64,000 bases of DNA from Desulfuromonas sp. (lineage in GTDB: Bacteria > Desulfobacterota > Desulfuromonadia > Desulfuromonadales > Geothermobacteraceae), in assembly GCA_002868905.1 (NCBI GenBank), contig PKUA01000028.1, positions 1-64,000 on the forward strand. The letters run 5' to 3'. Below are positions 26,336 through 36,321 of the stretch, in pieces. The notes beneath the pieces were generated by a model. That model was not told the DNA's origin. It saw only the letters and a program-made list of their open reading frames with translations, and made no database searches. Numbering within the stretch: position 1 is the first letter of the stretch; each line of letters begins with the position of its first letter. The position numbers were made by a program, and so were the translations under genes.

Positions 26336-26460
26336 CTCACCCCCACCCTCTCCCACGGCGGGGAGAGGGTGGGTGAAGTCAAATGCTGATCTCTGCTGCG
26401 GGCCATTGAGCTTTTTATCCCCTCTCCCCATTGTGGGAGAGGGCTAGGGAGAGGGAGCGG
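26336..26460. repeat. Intergenic palindromic CCCTCTCCC-type repeats
   Basis: Two imperfect palindromes: CACCCTCTCCC paired with GGGAGAGGGTG (26344-26371), and CCTCTCCC paired with GGGAGAGG (26421-26442). Such CTCTCCC/GGGAGAG palindromes recur between genes in many proteobacterial genomes. They lie downstream of the hydrolase gene and may act as transcript ends. Confidence 0.55.
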
Positions 26461-26542
26461 AAAAAACAAACAAGCCCTCATCCGCCCTTGCGGGCACCTT
26501 CCCCCCAGGAGAAGGAGAATAGAAACTTGGGCAAATTTCCAA

Positions 26543-26575
26543 GGGGAACGCAGCAGATGGGGGGTTTTCAGGCGC
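26543..26575. repeat. Partial copy of the GGGGAACGCAGCAGAT interspersed repeat
   Basis: GGGGAACGCAGCAGAT at 26543-26558 is identical to 52049-52064, where a longer element is present. Here it is followed by a G-run and TTTTCA. Confidence 0.5.
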
Positions 26576-26584
26576 CCTCGCACC

Positions 26585-26926
26585 CTACTCGATGAGGTTG
26601 AGGCATTGGTACACATGCCCCATAAACCGCCCCGCCTCCTCCATGCTGATAAAGCGTGAAAACGAGTTGAGGTAGTCGGTGATAATCACGACGCTCTTCT
26701 GGTCTTCCATCAGGTAAACATTTTTGACTTCCTTGAGCGGGATCATCATCTTCTCGACGCTGATCTTGGTTTCGTACTGGTTGATCCACGCCTCCGATTT
26801 GAAGTTGATGAAGATCATGCTGGAATTGCAGTCGTATTCAAACGATTGACCGCCTGCCTGGGCCATCACCATCGCAGGGGACACCAGCAATCCGAACAGG
26901 ACAAGACTCAAACAAAGGCGCTTCAT
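26585..26926 (-). CDS. Small secreted protein of unknown function
   Basis: 113 aa with a signal peptide (MKRLCLSLVLFGLLVSPAMVMA). The mature part has two Cys (one near the start, one in VYQCLNLIE) and alternating strands (SSMIFINFKSEAW, DQKSVVIITDYL), suggesting a small periplasmic domain with a possible disulfide. GGGAGG precedes the chosen ATG. No family recognised and no operon partner. Confidence 0.65.
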   Translation of the reverse strand: MKRLCLSLVLFGLLVSPAMVMAQAGGQSFEYDCNSSMIFINFKSEAWINQYETKISVEKMMIPLKEVKNVYLMEDQKSVVIITDYLNSFSRFISMEEAGRFMGHVYQCLNLIE

Positions 26927-26953
26927 GCACAACCTCCCGCATCGAGAAACCAA

Positions 26954-27292
26954 CGATCTGACTTGATCAACAAAGCGTTAAATGGCAGAATAACCGCTGT
27001 TTCGCCTATTCCACAACTTTTTTTCGTGTTCAGGGAGCCTCAGACCGCAAAGATCTTTGCAGCTCCAGACCTTTGAAAACCGGCTACCGCACAGCATTGA
27101 CAAGCGATCGCGAGCCGGACACGAGGGAGCCCGCTTCCCAAGAGACCTTCGGAATGTTTTTTGCAAAAATTTTAATAGTTTTCTTATTCACAAAAAATGC
27201 AACTTCGGCACGTCACTGAAGCAAGCCTGCCAAAAGGCTAATTTCACACTCTGAAGAGCGACACATTCTCAACGAGGAAAGCTATCGAACCA
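26954..27292. other. Gene-free spacer upstream of the autotransporter gene
   Basis: No gene seen. It is AT-rich at about 27158-27210, with a weak pair (TTGCAA, 17 nt, TTATTC) that could serve the autotransporter gene. Confidence 0.4.
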
Positions 27293-29863
27293 ATGAAGCT
27301 CCCTTCATTACGAACCAAAATCGTCTCGCTCATTGCGATCACCTGCCTGCTCGCTCCCCAGACCCTGATGGCGACCTCATTGGGCGGATTCAACGCCGAT
27401 GACAGCGGACAATCGACCAACACCGTCGGCGGGGATTCTTCAACCGCCACCAACACCCTCAGCACGGCACTTGGCTTCTTTAGCAACGCCGGCAGCGGCG
27501 GGACAGCCACCGGAACCCTTTCGAAAGCCACCGGGATTTTCTCCGTTGCGCTTGGAGGGGCTGACTCAGGGACTTCGGCACCGACCGCCACCGGCGACTA
27601 TTCCGTCGCTATCGGCTACGGATCCGACGCCACGGCGACCGGGGCCGTTTCGTTCGGTCAAAACTCCACCGCCGTCGGTGCAAACTCCACCGCCTTCGGC
27701 ACCTCCAGCTATGCCGAAGGAGTGAACAGTCTTGCTGTCGGATCAGGCAGCGAGTCAGATGGAGGCGCCAGCACGGCCATCGGTCCCAATGCCTGGACCA
27801 CTCCCGGCGCGCTGGGCGGAACCGCCGTCGGTTTCAACAGTTATGCAGCAGGTGCCGGTGCAGCCGCTGTCGGCGACACGGCTGAAGCCTATGGTGATGG
27901 GTCGGTCGCTCTCGGCCAATATTCAAGCGCCAATTACAACAGTGCCATTGCCATCGGCGTGAACAGCGTTGCGGACGGGACCTCAAGCGTTGCCATCGGC
28001 GACTCTGCCCAGGCCCAGTACAACAGCGCCGTAGCTTTGGGGCACAACTCCATCGCGACTGAGGCGAACACCGTGTCGGTTGGCGATTCGGGGACAGCCC
28101 TCTTCCGCCGTATCACCAACCTCGCCGACGGTATCGCCGATACAGATGCGGCCACGGTCGGCCAGGTCAATGTCGTTGATGCCAAGGTGGACGCCAACAC
28201 TTCAACCCTGGCGGCTTATAACACAGCCATTCTTAACAACACGGCCGCCATTGCGACCAACACCGGCAACATCGGCGCCAACACTTCGACCCTAGCGACC
28301 TACAACACCGCTATTCTCAACAACACGACCGCCATTGCGACCAACGCCGGCAACATCGCGGGCAACACTTCGACTCTGGCGGCCTACAACACAGCCATTC
28401 TCAACAACACGGCCGCCATCGGGAATAACACTGGCGACATTGCGACAAATACGGCAGCGATTGGAGTCAACACAGCCGCCATTACCACATACAATTCGGT
28501 CCTGCTCGATCACGAAACGCGTATCACCGACAACGAAGCAGCGATTGCCGCTTATGCAGCACTGGCAGTCGATCCCCTCCAGGTCGATGCCAACACAGCC
28601 GCCATCGCGCAATACAACACGGTCCTGCTCGATCACGACGCGCGGATCACCACAAATACCGGTAACATCGCGACCAATACCGCTGCTATAGGCGCACACA
28701 CCGCCACCCTGGCTGCTTACAACACCGCCATACTCAGCAATACGGCGGCAATCGGCACCAACGCGGGAAATATCGCGACCAACACTACGGCCATCGGTTT
28801 AAACACCGCCGCAATTACGGCAGAAGCTACGGCCCGTATCGCAGGCGACAACACCCTGCAGACCAATATCAACAACGAAGCCGCCGCCCGTATCGCGGGG
28901 GATCAGGCCCTGGCCCAGAACATGATGGACAATACCAACGCCATCAACCAGAACAGTCAGAACATCGCCAGCAATTCCACGGCGATTGAAGCGCTCGGCG
29001 GACAGGTTGAGGCAAACTCCGCCGACATCCAGTCCAACGCTGCAGGAATCGCTACCAACGCTGGCAACATCAGCCAACTCGACAACCGGGTCGGCGTCAA
29101 CGAGGATGACATCGCCTACCTGCTCGGGGGAGTCAGCTACACGAGTAACGGCAACTCCCAAGCGGCCAGCGCGAATGGCATTGCCAGCGTCGCACTCGGT
29201 TATGGATCAATGGCCTTCGGGCGGGATACGGCTGTTGGAGCAAATGCCCGGGTCGTGGCTGACGGCAGCGTCGCGGTCGGGGCCGACAGCAGTGTCAGCT
29301 CGGAAAATGCCGTGGCCATCGGCGCCGACGCCTCGGTGAGCACCAACGCGGCCGGCGCGATCGCCCTTGGTCAAAATGCAACCGTTGCAGACGGAGCTGC
29401 GGGGAGCGTCGCCATCGGACAAAATTCGGTCGCCAACGAAGCGAACACCGTCTCGGTCGGCTCGGTCGACCATGAGCGCCGGATCACCAACGTGGCGGAT
29501 GCCGCCTATGATACGGACGCTGTCAATCTCGGCCAGCTCCGGACCGTTGAACTCGGCCTGCGCAACGACTTCAGCCTGCTTGAAGACCGGGTTGATCGCC
29601 TCGACTACCGTCTCGAACAAGCCGATGAAAAAATCGACAGCGTCGCCGCCCTCTCCGCGGCGTTTGCCGGCCTCAAGCCGAATGCACGTGCCCAGGGCAA
29701 CACCCAGCTCGCTATCGGCCTCGGCCACTACAGTGGTTCCCAGGCTTTTGCTGCCGGTCTCTACCACTATCTTTCAGACGCCGTCCTGCTCAATGCTGCG
29801 ATCAGCACCACGTTCCACGAGGACAGGACGGCCGGTTCGGCCGGGATCACCATCGGCTGGTAA
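27293..29863 (+). CDS. YadA-like trimeric autotransporter adhesin
   Basis: 856 aa. A signal peptide (about 1-30) is followed by YadA-type head repeats of the SVAIG/AVGxxS form (about 100-270), a neck (RRITNLADGIADTDAATVGQ), a long coiled-coil stalk (about 295-600) built of Asn-rich heptads, a second head and neck (about 630-760, RRITNVADAAYDTDAVNLGQ) and the C-terminal YadA anchor (about 790-856) that forms a trimeric outer-membrane barrel. The stalk has 28-residue repeats. The last residue is Trp, an acceptable aromatic Bam signal. The gene is followed by a terminator. Likely surface adhesion or autoaggregation. Confidence 0.93.
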   Translation: MKLPSLRTKIVSLIAITCLLAPQTLMATSLGGFNADDSGQSTNTVGGDSSTATNTLSTALGFFSNAGSGGTATGTLSKATGIFSVALGGADSGTSAPTATGDYSVAIGYGSDATATGAVSFGQNSTAVGANSTAFGTSSYAEGVNSLAVGSGSESDGGASTAIGPNAWTTPGALGGTAVGFNSYAAGAGAAAVGDTAEAYGDGSVALGQYSSANYNSAIAIGVNSVADGTSSVAIGDSAQAQYNSAVALGHNSIATEANTVSVGDSGTALFRRITNLADGIADTDAATVGQVNVVDAKVDANTSTLAAYNTAILNNTAAIATNTGNIGANTSTLATYNTAILNNTTAIATNAGNIAGNTSTLAAYNTAILNNTAAIGNNTGDIATNTAAIGVNTAAITTYNSVLLDHETRITDNEAAIAAYAALAVDPLQVDANTAAIAQYNTVLLDHDARITTNTGNIATNTAAIGAHTATLAAYNTAILSNTAAIGTNAGNIATNTTAIGLNTAAITAEATARIAGDNTLQTNINNEAAARIAGDQALAQNMMDNTNAINQNSQNIASNSTAIEALGGQVEANSADIQSNAAGIATNAGNISQLDNRVGVNEDDIAYLLGGVSYTSNGNSQAASANGIASVALGYGSMAFGRDTAVGANARVVADGSVAVGADSSVSSENAVAIGADASVSTNAAGAIALGQNATVADGAAGSVAIGQNSVANEANTVSVGSVDHERRITNVADAAYDTDAVNLGQLRTVELGLRNDFSLLEDRVDRLDYRLEQADEKIDSVAALSAAFAGLKPNARAQGNTQLAIGLGHYSGSQAFAAGLYHYLSDAVLLNAAISTTFHEDRTAGSAGITIGW
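28190..28441 (+). repeat. Three tandem 84-bp (28-residue) stalk repeats in the autotransporter
   Basis: Three copies at 28190-28273, 28274-28357 and 28358-28441, each four heptads (xANTSTL AAYNTAI LNNTAAI xxNTGNI). A diverged fourth copy is at 28691-28774. The repeats are a likely site of length change by recombination. Confidence 0.85.
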
Positions 29864-29887
29864 ACTTTCTGAATCAGATCACGACAT

Positions 29888-29923
29888 AAAAACGCGGGCG
29901 CCAAACTGGCGACCCGCGTTTTT
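29888..29923 (+). terminator. Bidirectional rho-independent terminator
   Basis: Stem AACGCGGG-CGCC with GGCG-CCCGCGTT, flanked by A-run and T-run, between the convergent autotransporter and 142-aa membrane-protein genes. It can serve both strands. Confidence 0.85.
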
Positions 29924-29978
29924 ACATGCCTGGGGTTGGCCCGTAAAACAGCAATCATCCCACAACTTTTATTTGTCT

Positions 29979-30407
29979 TTATTCCTGCAGGGGCTGAGCT
30001 CCCTTGCGGAAAGCCTCGGGAACCTCTTCAAGGCTATCGGCAAAATGGATGGCTCCGGCCTCATCGGCATAAACATAGCGTTTCGGCGCCGGTTTTGCGG
30101 GAGGAGGAATCGGTATCTGGGGAAGGACGGATTCAACCTTTCGTTCAAGGTTCTCAATCTGCTTCTTAACCTCGACTGTCGAATCCGCCGCCTTCTTTTT
30201 CGACTTGTCGATCACCTGCCCGATGGTTTTCGGACTCTCCTCACCCATGACCATGGCGACAAGCCGGGTGCGAAAATCCTGATAGAAAACCTGGACCTGT
30301 TTGACAACTGGCGCCTCGAGAGGAACCTGCATCAAAACTTGATCTGCAACGAACAGCAGGAAAACAAAAACCAGGGTCCAGAGAATGAATCGACGAAAAT
30401 GCTTCAT
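29979..30407 (-). CDS. Membrane-anchored protein with DUF4124-like C-terminus
   Basis: 142 aa. One N-terminal helix (WTLVFVFLLFVADQVLM), a charged predicted coiled coil (about 60-95), a Pro-rich hinge (PQIPIPPPAKPAPK), and a C-terminal YVYADEAGAIHFADSLEEVP that resembles the small DUF4124 motif (Y-x-D-x-x-G-x-x-x-F-x-D). Probably periplasmic, anchored in the inner membrane. Function unknown. Confidence 0.7.
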   Translation of the reverse strand: MKHFRRFILWTLVFVFLLFVADQVLMQVPLEAPVVKQVQVFYQDFRTRLVAMVMGEESPKTIGQVIDKSKKKAADSTVEVKKQIENLERKVESVLPQIPIPPPAKPAPKRYVYADEAGAIHFADSLEEVPEAFRKGAQPLQE

Positions 30408-30592
30408 GGCGACAACCTAGCCATCCGTCCAATCCTTGGCAAGGATTTTTTTGAAGCAACCGATTATATACGGCACATCCGAATCGATAGTCTCGACTCA
30501 ACCCGGAACCATCCAGCCCCCTCCCGCGCTATACAGAACTCGGCGGTTTGTGCTAGAGTCGCCATCCAGTTTCCAACAAGGAGTCAGCAATC

Positions 30593-31525
30593 ATGTCTCA
30601 AACCGATTTCGATGTTGTTATCATCGGCGGCGGCCCGGCCGGCCTCACCGCCGGTCTCTATTCTAGCCGCGCCAAGCTCAGGACCCTGCTCGTCGAACGG
30701 ATGATCATGGGGGGCCAGGTCATGACTACGACCAAGGTCGAGAATTACCCCGGCTTCCCCGGCGGCATCGACGGACCCGATCTGATGATCCGCTTTCAGG
30801 AGCACTGCCAGGAATTCGGCCTCGAAACCACGACCGGTGAAGTCTCTGGCTTGCGGGATGAAGACGGCATTAAGGTCCTGACCGTGGATGATCGCGAGAT
30901 CAGGGGCCGGGCCGTCATCATCACCACCGGCGCCGAACCGGCTAAACTTAACATCCCGGGAGAGCAGGAGTTCACCGGACGCGGCGTCTCCTACTGCGCC
31001 ACCTGCGACGGAGCTTTTTTCCGGGAACAGGATGTCGCCATTGTCGGCGGAGGCGATACTGCCGTTGAAGAGGCGTTATTTCTGACCCGCTTCGCCCGCA
31101 AGGTCTACATCATCCACCGCCGTGACGAACTCCGCGCGACCAAGGTTCTGCAGGACCGCGCCCAGGCCAACGACAAAATCGAGTTCCTCTGGAACAGCTC
31201 AATTCAGGAAGTGGTTGGCGACAACAGCGGCATGACCTCGGTGACATTGGCAGACACCCAAAACGATTCAACCCGGGAATTGCCGTTACACGGCCTGTTC
31301 ATCGCCATCGGCGTCACCCCGAAAGCCCATTTCCTGACAGAGGTTCTCGACCTCGATCCGGACGGCCATATTCTGACTGACGCCGAGTGTCGCACCTCCA
31401 TGCCGGGTGTGTTTGCCGCCGGTGATGTCCGCAAGAAGATCCTCAAACAGATTGCGACCGCCGTCGGTGACGCAGCAGTCGCCGCCATTATGGCAGAGAA
31501 GTATCTCGACAACTTCGAGAACTGA
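30593..31525 (+). CDS. trxB: Thioredoxin-disulfide reductase
   Basis: 310 aa. FAD-binding motif [18 protein letters not shown], redox-active CATC (Cys135, Cys138) in [11 protein letters not shown], an NADPH-binding motif [14 protein letters not shown] and the C-terminal [13 protein letters not shown]. It reduces thioredoxin with NADPH. ATG start with AAGGAG upstream. A strong terminator follows, so it is probably monocistronic. Confidence 0.97.
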   Translation: MSQTDFDVVIIGGGPAGLTAGLYSSRAKLRTLLVERMIMGGQVMTTTKVENYPGFPGGIDGPDLMIRFQEHCQEFGLETTTGEVSGLRDEDGIKVLTVDDREIRGRAVIITTGAEPAKLNIPGEQEFTGRGVSYCATCDGAFFREQDVAIVGGGDTAVEEALFLTRFARKVYIIHRRDELRATKVLQDRAQANDKIEFLWNSSIQEVVGDNSGMTSVTLADTQNDSTRELPLHGLFIAIGVTPKAHFLTEVLDLDPDGHILTDAECRTSMPGVFAAGDVRKKILKQIATAVGDAAVAAIMAEKYLDNFEN

Positions 31526-31549
31526 AAACCACCGACGCTCCAGCTTGCA

Positions 31550-31577
31550 GGGCGCCCAAACCGGGCGCCCTTTTCTT
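31550..31577 (+). terminator. Rho-independent terminator after trxB
   Basis: Perfect stem GGGCGCCC-AAACC-GGGCGCCC followed by TTTTCTTT. Confidence 0.9.
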
Positions 31578-31671
31578 TAGGCCACATCCTTTACTTGTCC
31601 CCCGCGCCAGCCTCCGCTATGATGGAGGATCTATTCATTGGTGTATTTTTCACAACTTGTCAGGGGGGGCC

Positions 31672-33201
31672 ATGCTTGCCAGAATCTGTTCCGGGGCACT
31701 GCTCGGAATCAACGCCTACCCGGTTGATGTCGAAGTCGACATCGCTCAGGGACTGCCGCAGTTCGCCACCGTCGGTCTTCCCGAAGGGGCTGTCAAGGAG
31801 AGTAAAGACCGGGTCAAGTCAGCTATCAAAAACTCCGGCTACGAATTCCCGCCGCGCCGGATCACAATCAACCTAGCTCCGGCCGACATAAAAAAAGACG
31901 GGGCCGCATTCGATTTGCCAATGGCTGTCGGTCTGCTCAAGGCGGGAGGACTGATCAAGGGAGATCGTGCCGGAAAATACGCTATGTTGGGCGAACTCTC
32001 CCTTGATGGGCGGATCAAGCCGGTACGTGGTGTGCTGCCAATCAGCGTCGCGGCCCGCCACTGGGATATCGAGGGGCTGATCCTGCCACAGGAAAACGCG
32101 GCGGAGGGAGCGATCGCCGCAGGACCGCCGGTCTTCGCCGCTGGCGATCTCGGAGAAGTTGTCGATTTTCTCAACGGGAGTTCTGACCTTGAGCCGCTGA
32201 GAGTCGATCCCCAGGACTTATTCGTCCATGCCGCGACCGATGCGAATGACTTCTCAGAAGTGGCTGGCCAGGAATTGGCCAAACGGGCCCTCGAGGTGGC
32301 GGCAGCCGGGGCGCACAACCTGCTGCTGGTCGGCCCGCCCGGTTCCGGTAAAACCATGCTCGCGCGCCGGCTGCCGACCATCCTGCCGGCGATGAATTTC
32401 GAGGAAGCCCTCGAGACATCGAAAATCCATTCGGTGGTCGGCCTGCTGCGCCAGGAGCAGGCGTTACTGACAACCCGGCCGTTCCGTCATCCACATCACA
32501 CCATTTCGGATGCCGGCCTGATCGGTGGGGGGACCCACCCCAAACCGGGTGAAGTGAGCCTGGCGCACAACGGTCTACTCTTTCTCGATGAATTGCCGGA
32601 GTTTAAGAAAAATGTCCTGGAAATGCTGCGCCAGCCGCTCGAAGACGGCAGCGTGACCATCAGCCGTGCCGCCAGCAGCCTGACCTATCCGGCCGACTTC
32701 ATGCTGGTCGCGGCGATGAACCCCTGCCCCTGCGGCTTTCTCGGCGATCCGCAACACCCTTGCGGCTGCACTCCCGCTATGATCCAACGCTATCGCAGTC
32801 GTCTTTCAGGTCCGTTGCTCGACAGAATCGACCTGCACATCGAAGCTCCCAGGGTGGCACACAAGGACCTGACCGCGACGACCCCGGCCGAAAGCTACGC
32901 CGTCATCCGGCAACGGGTCGAAACTGCTCGCTGTATTCAGATGGAGCGGCTGGCCCCATTCGGCCTGCACACCAACAGCCAGATGCAGGCCCGCCACCTG
33001 AAGAGATTCTGCCGTATCGACGCAAAAGGGGACGCCCTGATGGAACAGGTCGTCGACCGGCTTGGCCTCTCGGCCCGCAGCTATGCCAGGATTCTCAAAG
33101 TCGCACGAACCATCGCCGACCTGACGGAAGACAAGGAGATCAGCACCGGGCACCTGGCCGAGGCGATTCAATACCGGGGCCTGGATCGAAAACTCGGTTA
33201 G
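31672..33201 (+). CDS. comM: ComM / YifB-family Mg-chelatase-like AAA+ ATPase
   Basis: 509 aa. N-terminal ChlI-like domain with [21 protein letters not shown], then the AAA+ core: Walker [28 protein letters not shown], Walker [12 protein letters not shown], and a C-terminal Mg-chelatase domain ([18 protein letters not shown]). In competent bacteria ComM is a helicase promoting branch migration during transformation; it is also common in bacteria not known to be competent. The frame opens at TTG 31657, but ATG 31672 gives the usual [12 protein letters not shown] start. Confidence 0.93.
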   Translation: MLARICSGALLGINAYPVDVEVDIAQGLPQFATVGLPEGAVKESKDRVKSAIKNSGYEFPPRRITINLAPADIKKDGAAFDLPMAVGLLKAGGLIKGDRAGKYAMLGELSLDGRIKPVRGVLPISVAARHWDIEGLILPQENAAEGAIAAGPPVFAAGDLGEVVDFLNGSSDLEPLRVDPQDLFVHAATDANDFSEVAGQELAKRALEVAAAGAHNLLLVGPPGSGKTMLARRLPTILPAMNFEEALETSKIHSVVGLLRQEQALLTTRPFRHPHHTISDAGLIGGGTHPKPGEVSLAHNGLLFLDELPEFKKNVLEMLRQPLEDGSVTISRAASSLTYPADFMLVAAMNPCPCGFLGDPQHPCGCTPAMIQRYRSRLSGPLLDRIDLHIEAPRVAHKDLTATTPAESYAVIRQRVETARCIQMERLAPFGLHTNSQMQARHLKRFCRIDAKGDALMEQVVDRLGLSARSYARILKVARTIADLTEDKEISTGHLAEAIQYRGLDRKLG

Positions 33202-33395
33202 CGGTCCGATTAGACCAGAAAGAAGACAGGCACTTTAATTGACCTGGGCAAACATTTCGCGTAATTATAAACGCGATTCCCCAGGGCAAGGACATTTGGT
33301 CAAACGTCTTCAACTCACGGGGAAAAACAGTCATTTCGGTTGAATCCGGCCGCCGAATACACGCCATAAAATTGATATTGAATCACCATAAAATC

Positions 33396-34934
33396 ATGCG
33401 TCTTTTTGAGTCTTTTTCTAAAAACTTTGCTTCCAGGTTTTGTCACGGCTGGGTCGCCGGCCTGATTCTATTCTTATATTGCCTCGCTCCGGTCAAGACG
33501 CCTGCAGAATCCATCACGGACCTCAAACAACCGCCACTCGGGCAATTACTGAAACCTCTGTTCAGGAACCATCCCGGAAAATCCGGTGCATATGTCCTGG
33601 AGCGGGGCGAGGAGTCCCTCCTCGCCAGGGCCTGGCTATGCGATCGAGCCGAGGAATCGATCGAAGTCCAGTATTTTATCTGGAGCACCGACAATATAGG
33701 GATTCTCGCCGCGGAAACATTACTGAGAGCCGCAGAGCGTGGTGTCAAGGTCCGGGTCATCGTTGATGACCTTTTGGTCGATGCCGACGAGAAAAGCCTG
33801 CGCGCCCTGAACGCCCACCCGAATATCGACATCCGGATCTACAATCCACGTCACTCGGTCGGAGTCTCACGCGTCCAGCAGATTTTTTACCTGGCGGAAG
33901 GTTTTCGCGCTTCCAACCAAAGGATGCATGACAAAACCCTGATCATCGATGGAAAAGCTGCGATTACCGGTGGCCGAAACATGGCGGACGAATACTTCGA
34001 TTACAACCAGGAGTATAATTTTCGCGATCGTGACATCCTACTGCTCGGGCCGGTCGCCCAGGATGTACGGGGCAGCTTCGAATTGTTCTGGAAGGATGAC
34101 CTTGCGGTGCCGATCAGGTCCCAACTGAAACCGAAGCAGACCCTGACCCGGGAGGAAATCAGCCAGGTCTACTCGGAGCTGCATGCCTATGCCTCCGCCC
34201 CAACCAACTTCGCCCCGGAAGTTCGCCGGACGCTGGAGGATCTGCCAAAACGATTTCCTGTACTGCTTGACCAGTTGGTCTGGGACAAACTCGATTTTCT
34301 GCACGACGCCCCGGGCAAGAACCCGGGCCAGGATGGGCTTCAGGGGGGAGGGGCGACCACTGAAGCCCTGATCGAGACCGTGCGAAAGGCCAAACACAGC
34401 ATCACTATCCAGTCACCCTATCTCGTCTTTCCGGAAGGAGGGCTTGAGCTGTTCGGTGAGCTGGCTTCACGCGGAGTCGACATCCGCATCAGCACCAACT
34501 CCCTCGCCGCCACCGACAACATCCAGGCCTTCAGCGGCTACCGGAAACAACGACGGAAGATTCTCAAAGCAGGCGTGAAGGTATTTGAATTCCGTCCTGA
34601 TCCGGCCATCCGGCAAGAGTTAATTGAGCGCTATCCGACCCTGGAGAAATCGTCACCGGTTTTCGCCCTGCACGCCAAGACCATGGTGCTCGATGGAGAG
34701 ACCCTGTTCATCGGCACCTTCAATTTCGATCCGCGCTCGGCCAACCTCAACACCGAGGTCGGTGTCCTGGTCCGCAATTCAAAGCTCGCCCGGCAGGTCG
34801 AAAGGGCGATTCAGCGGGACATGAGCCCGGAAAACAGCTGGGAAGCAGCGGATAACCCCGACTCTCATGCAAGCTGGTTGAAAAGGATACGACTACAATT
34901 CTGGAAACTGTTACCGATGAATGCAATTCTCTAA
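33396..34934 (+). CDS. Phospholipase D superfamily protein (cardiolipin-synthase-like)
   Basis: About 512 aa. An N-terminal signal or anchor (WVAGLILFLYCLAPV) and two HxKxxxxD motifs, HDKTLIIDGKAAITGGRN and HAKTMVLDGETLFIGTFN, define a two-HKD phosphatidyltransferase/phospholipase. This layout matches cardiolipin synthase C-type (ClsC) or secreted PLD enzymes. The start is uncertain: TTG 33372 and ATG 33396 both lack a clear ribosome-binding site. It converges on the RelA/SpoT-TPR gene with no clear terminator. Substrate inferred. Confidence 0.85.
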   Translation: MRLFESFSKNFASRFCHGWVAGLILFLYCLAPVKTPAESITDLKQPPLGQLLKPLFRNHPGKSGAYVLERGEESLLARAWLCDRAEESIEVQYFIWSTDNIGILAAETLLRAAERGVKVRVIVDDLLVDADEKSLRALNAHPNIDIRIYNPRHSVGVSRVQQIFYLAEGFRASNQRMHDKTLIIDGKAAITGGRNMADEYFDYNQEYNFRDRDILLLGPVAQDVRGSFELFWKDDLAVPIRSQLKPKQTLTREEISQVYSELHAYASAPTNFAPEVRRTLEDLPKRFPVLLDQLVWDKLDFLHDAPGKNPGQDGLQGGGATTEALIETVRKAKHSITIQSPYLVFPEGGLELFGELASRGVDIRISTNSLAATDNIQAFSGYRKQRRKILKAGVKVFEFRPDPAIRQELIERYPTLEKSSPVFALHAKTMVLDGETLFIGTFNFDPRSANLNTEVGVLVRNSKLARQVERAIQRDMSPENSWEAADNPDSHASWLKRIRLQFWKLLPMNAIL

Positions 34935-34993
34935 CGGACACAGGTGAAGGTAACTTTTTCAGACGTACACAACGAAAGTTGTCCCCGGCCGGC

Positions 34994-36223
34994 CTAGCCC
35001 CCACCGAACACCCCTCGGCGAATCGACTCCATAAGTTGCCGGGCCGGCAGATAATCGGGCTGCTGTCCCAGGACAAGCTCACAATCTTCCAGGGCCTTGG
35101 TGAAGAGGTGCATTTCGCAGTAGGTCTGCGCCCGCCCGAACAACCCTTCTCCATTGACCGGGTCGAGCGACAACGCCCGGTTGTAGTCTTCAATCGACTG
35201 CTTGTAAGCCCTCAGGACCCGGTTGGCCAGAGCACGGTTGCACCAACTGCGGGGATTGACCCCATCGAGGGCAGTGGATGCGGAAAAATCATCGAGGGCA
35301 CTTTCATAATTGCCTAAAGAGAAATGTGCCATGCCGCGATGATTCAATACCAGCGCCCGGACCGGTGCATCGAGCTCCATCTGCAACAGATCACCATATA
35401 ACTCGACGGCCGTCTCGAACTCGTTGTGGCTGTGGGCCTTCAGGGCATCCAACATGGTCCGCTCAAGGTCATTTGCCAGCGGACTCGGCAGCGGACCAAC
35501 CTCGTTTGCCGGTGCCGGCTGCCACCCCCCACCGTGAGAAATGGTGATGACCTCTTCCTGGTTCAACCGCTCGTCAAGGGAGGCGCGCCTCTTCTGCCCG
35601 CTATGCCTGACTTGCTTCTGGTAGTCACGCAACTCCTGGAAAATCAGGTCGGAGAGGGTGAGATTGGCATTCAAGGCGGCAAGCTTGCGTTTGATCGACT
35701 CGTTCGGCAGGGTGATATCGGACTTATAGACCAGTTCGTGTTCGACCTCGGCCCAGGCGTCCTGCAGGATGGTCCGGAGCTGGAATTCGCAGACGTCGGC
35801 TGTGTACGGAAGTTTATCGCCCTCCGGAGGGTTCTCCAGCTTGATCAGCAGGTGGACAGAATCGTAGGCGAATTCACGAAACGAATGCTGGGATCCCTTC
35901 CGCTGTGATTCGACGACCTGGAACTTCCGGGACAACAGGTCGACGACGATATCGATATCTTCGAGGAACGGGCAGATGATCCTCAACCCGAGCAGATCGG
36001 TAATCGTCCCGGATTCGCCTCCCTTTTCTCCCCTGCGAACCTTTTTTAATTTTTCATAGTAGGGATTGAAGCGTTTGATCCGGTATTTGATCGTCGGGGT
36101 AAAACCGTGGTTTTCCAGCAAACCCCGCACCTGTCGATAAAGCGTCGTCAAAACCGCTTCGTGCTTCGGCAACAGGGCATCATAACTCGACTTCAGTTCT
36201 CCCCGGTCATGGTCAATACGCAT
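34994..36223 (-). CDS. RelA/SpoT-domain (p)ppGpp synthetase-like protein fused to TPRs
   Basis: About 409 aa. Residues about 15-220 are a RelA/SpoT synthetase domain: IKYRIKRFNPYYEKLKK (substrate loop), ITDLLGLRIICPFLEDI (catalytic Asp) and DAWAEVEHELVYK (catalytic Glu region). There is no HD hydrolase domain, TGS or ACT, so it is like small alarmone synthetases. Residues about 260-405 are TPR helices (AVELYGDLLQMELDAPVRAL, YNRALSLDPVNGEGLFGRAQ). ATG 36223 has GGAGG 5 nt upstream. Activity needs testing; the residues look intact. It is possibly co-transcribed with the 57-aa gene. Confidence 0.88.
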   Translation of the reverse strand: MRIDHDRGELKSSYDALLPKHEAVLTTLYRQVRGLLENHGFTPTIKYRIKRFNPYYEKLKKVRRGEKGGESGTITDLLGLRIICPFLEDIDIVVDLLSRKFQVVESQRKGSQHSFREFAYDSVHLLIKLENPPEGDKLPYTADVCEFQLRTILQDAWAEVEHELVYKSDITLPNESIKRKLAALNANLTLSDLIFQELRDYQKQVRHSGQKRRASLDERLNQEEVITISHGGGWQPAPANEVGPLPSPLANDLERTMLDALKAHSHNEFETAVELYGDLLQMELDAPVRALVLNHRGMAHFSLGNYESALDDFSASTALDGVNPRSWCNRALANRVLRAYKQSIEDYNRALSLDPVNGEGLFGRAQTYCEMHLFTKALEDCELVLGQQPDYLPARQLMESIRRGVFGGG

Positions 36224-36321
36224 GGCACCTCCCGACAACAACCCTGATCGTCAAAGAGAATAGTATCAAATCTTCACGAAGATGGTGCCAGGCCGAAAAA
36301 ATCCGGAACGTCGGGAGACAG

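Noticed and set aside
26336-26460. CCCTCTCCC palindromes as a CRISPR array
   Set aside because: Repeats are imperfect, differ in spacing and are only two; no spacer-repeat regularity and no cas gene.
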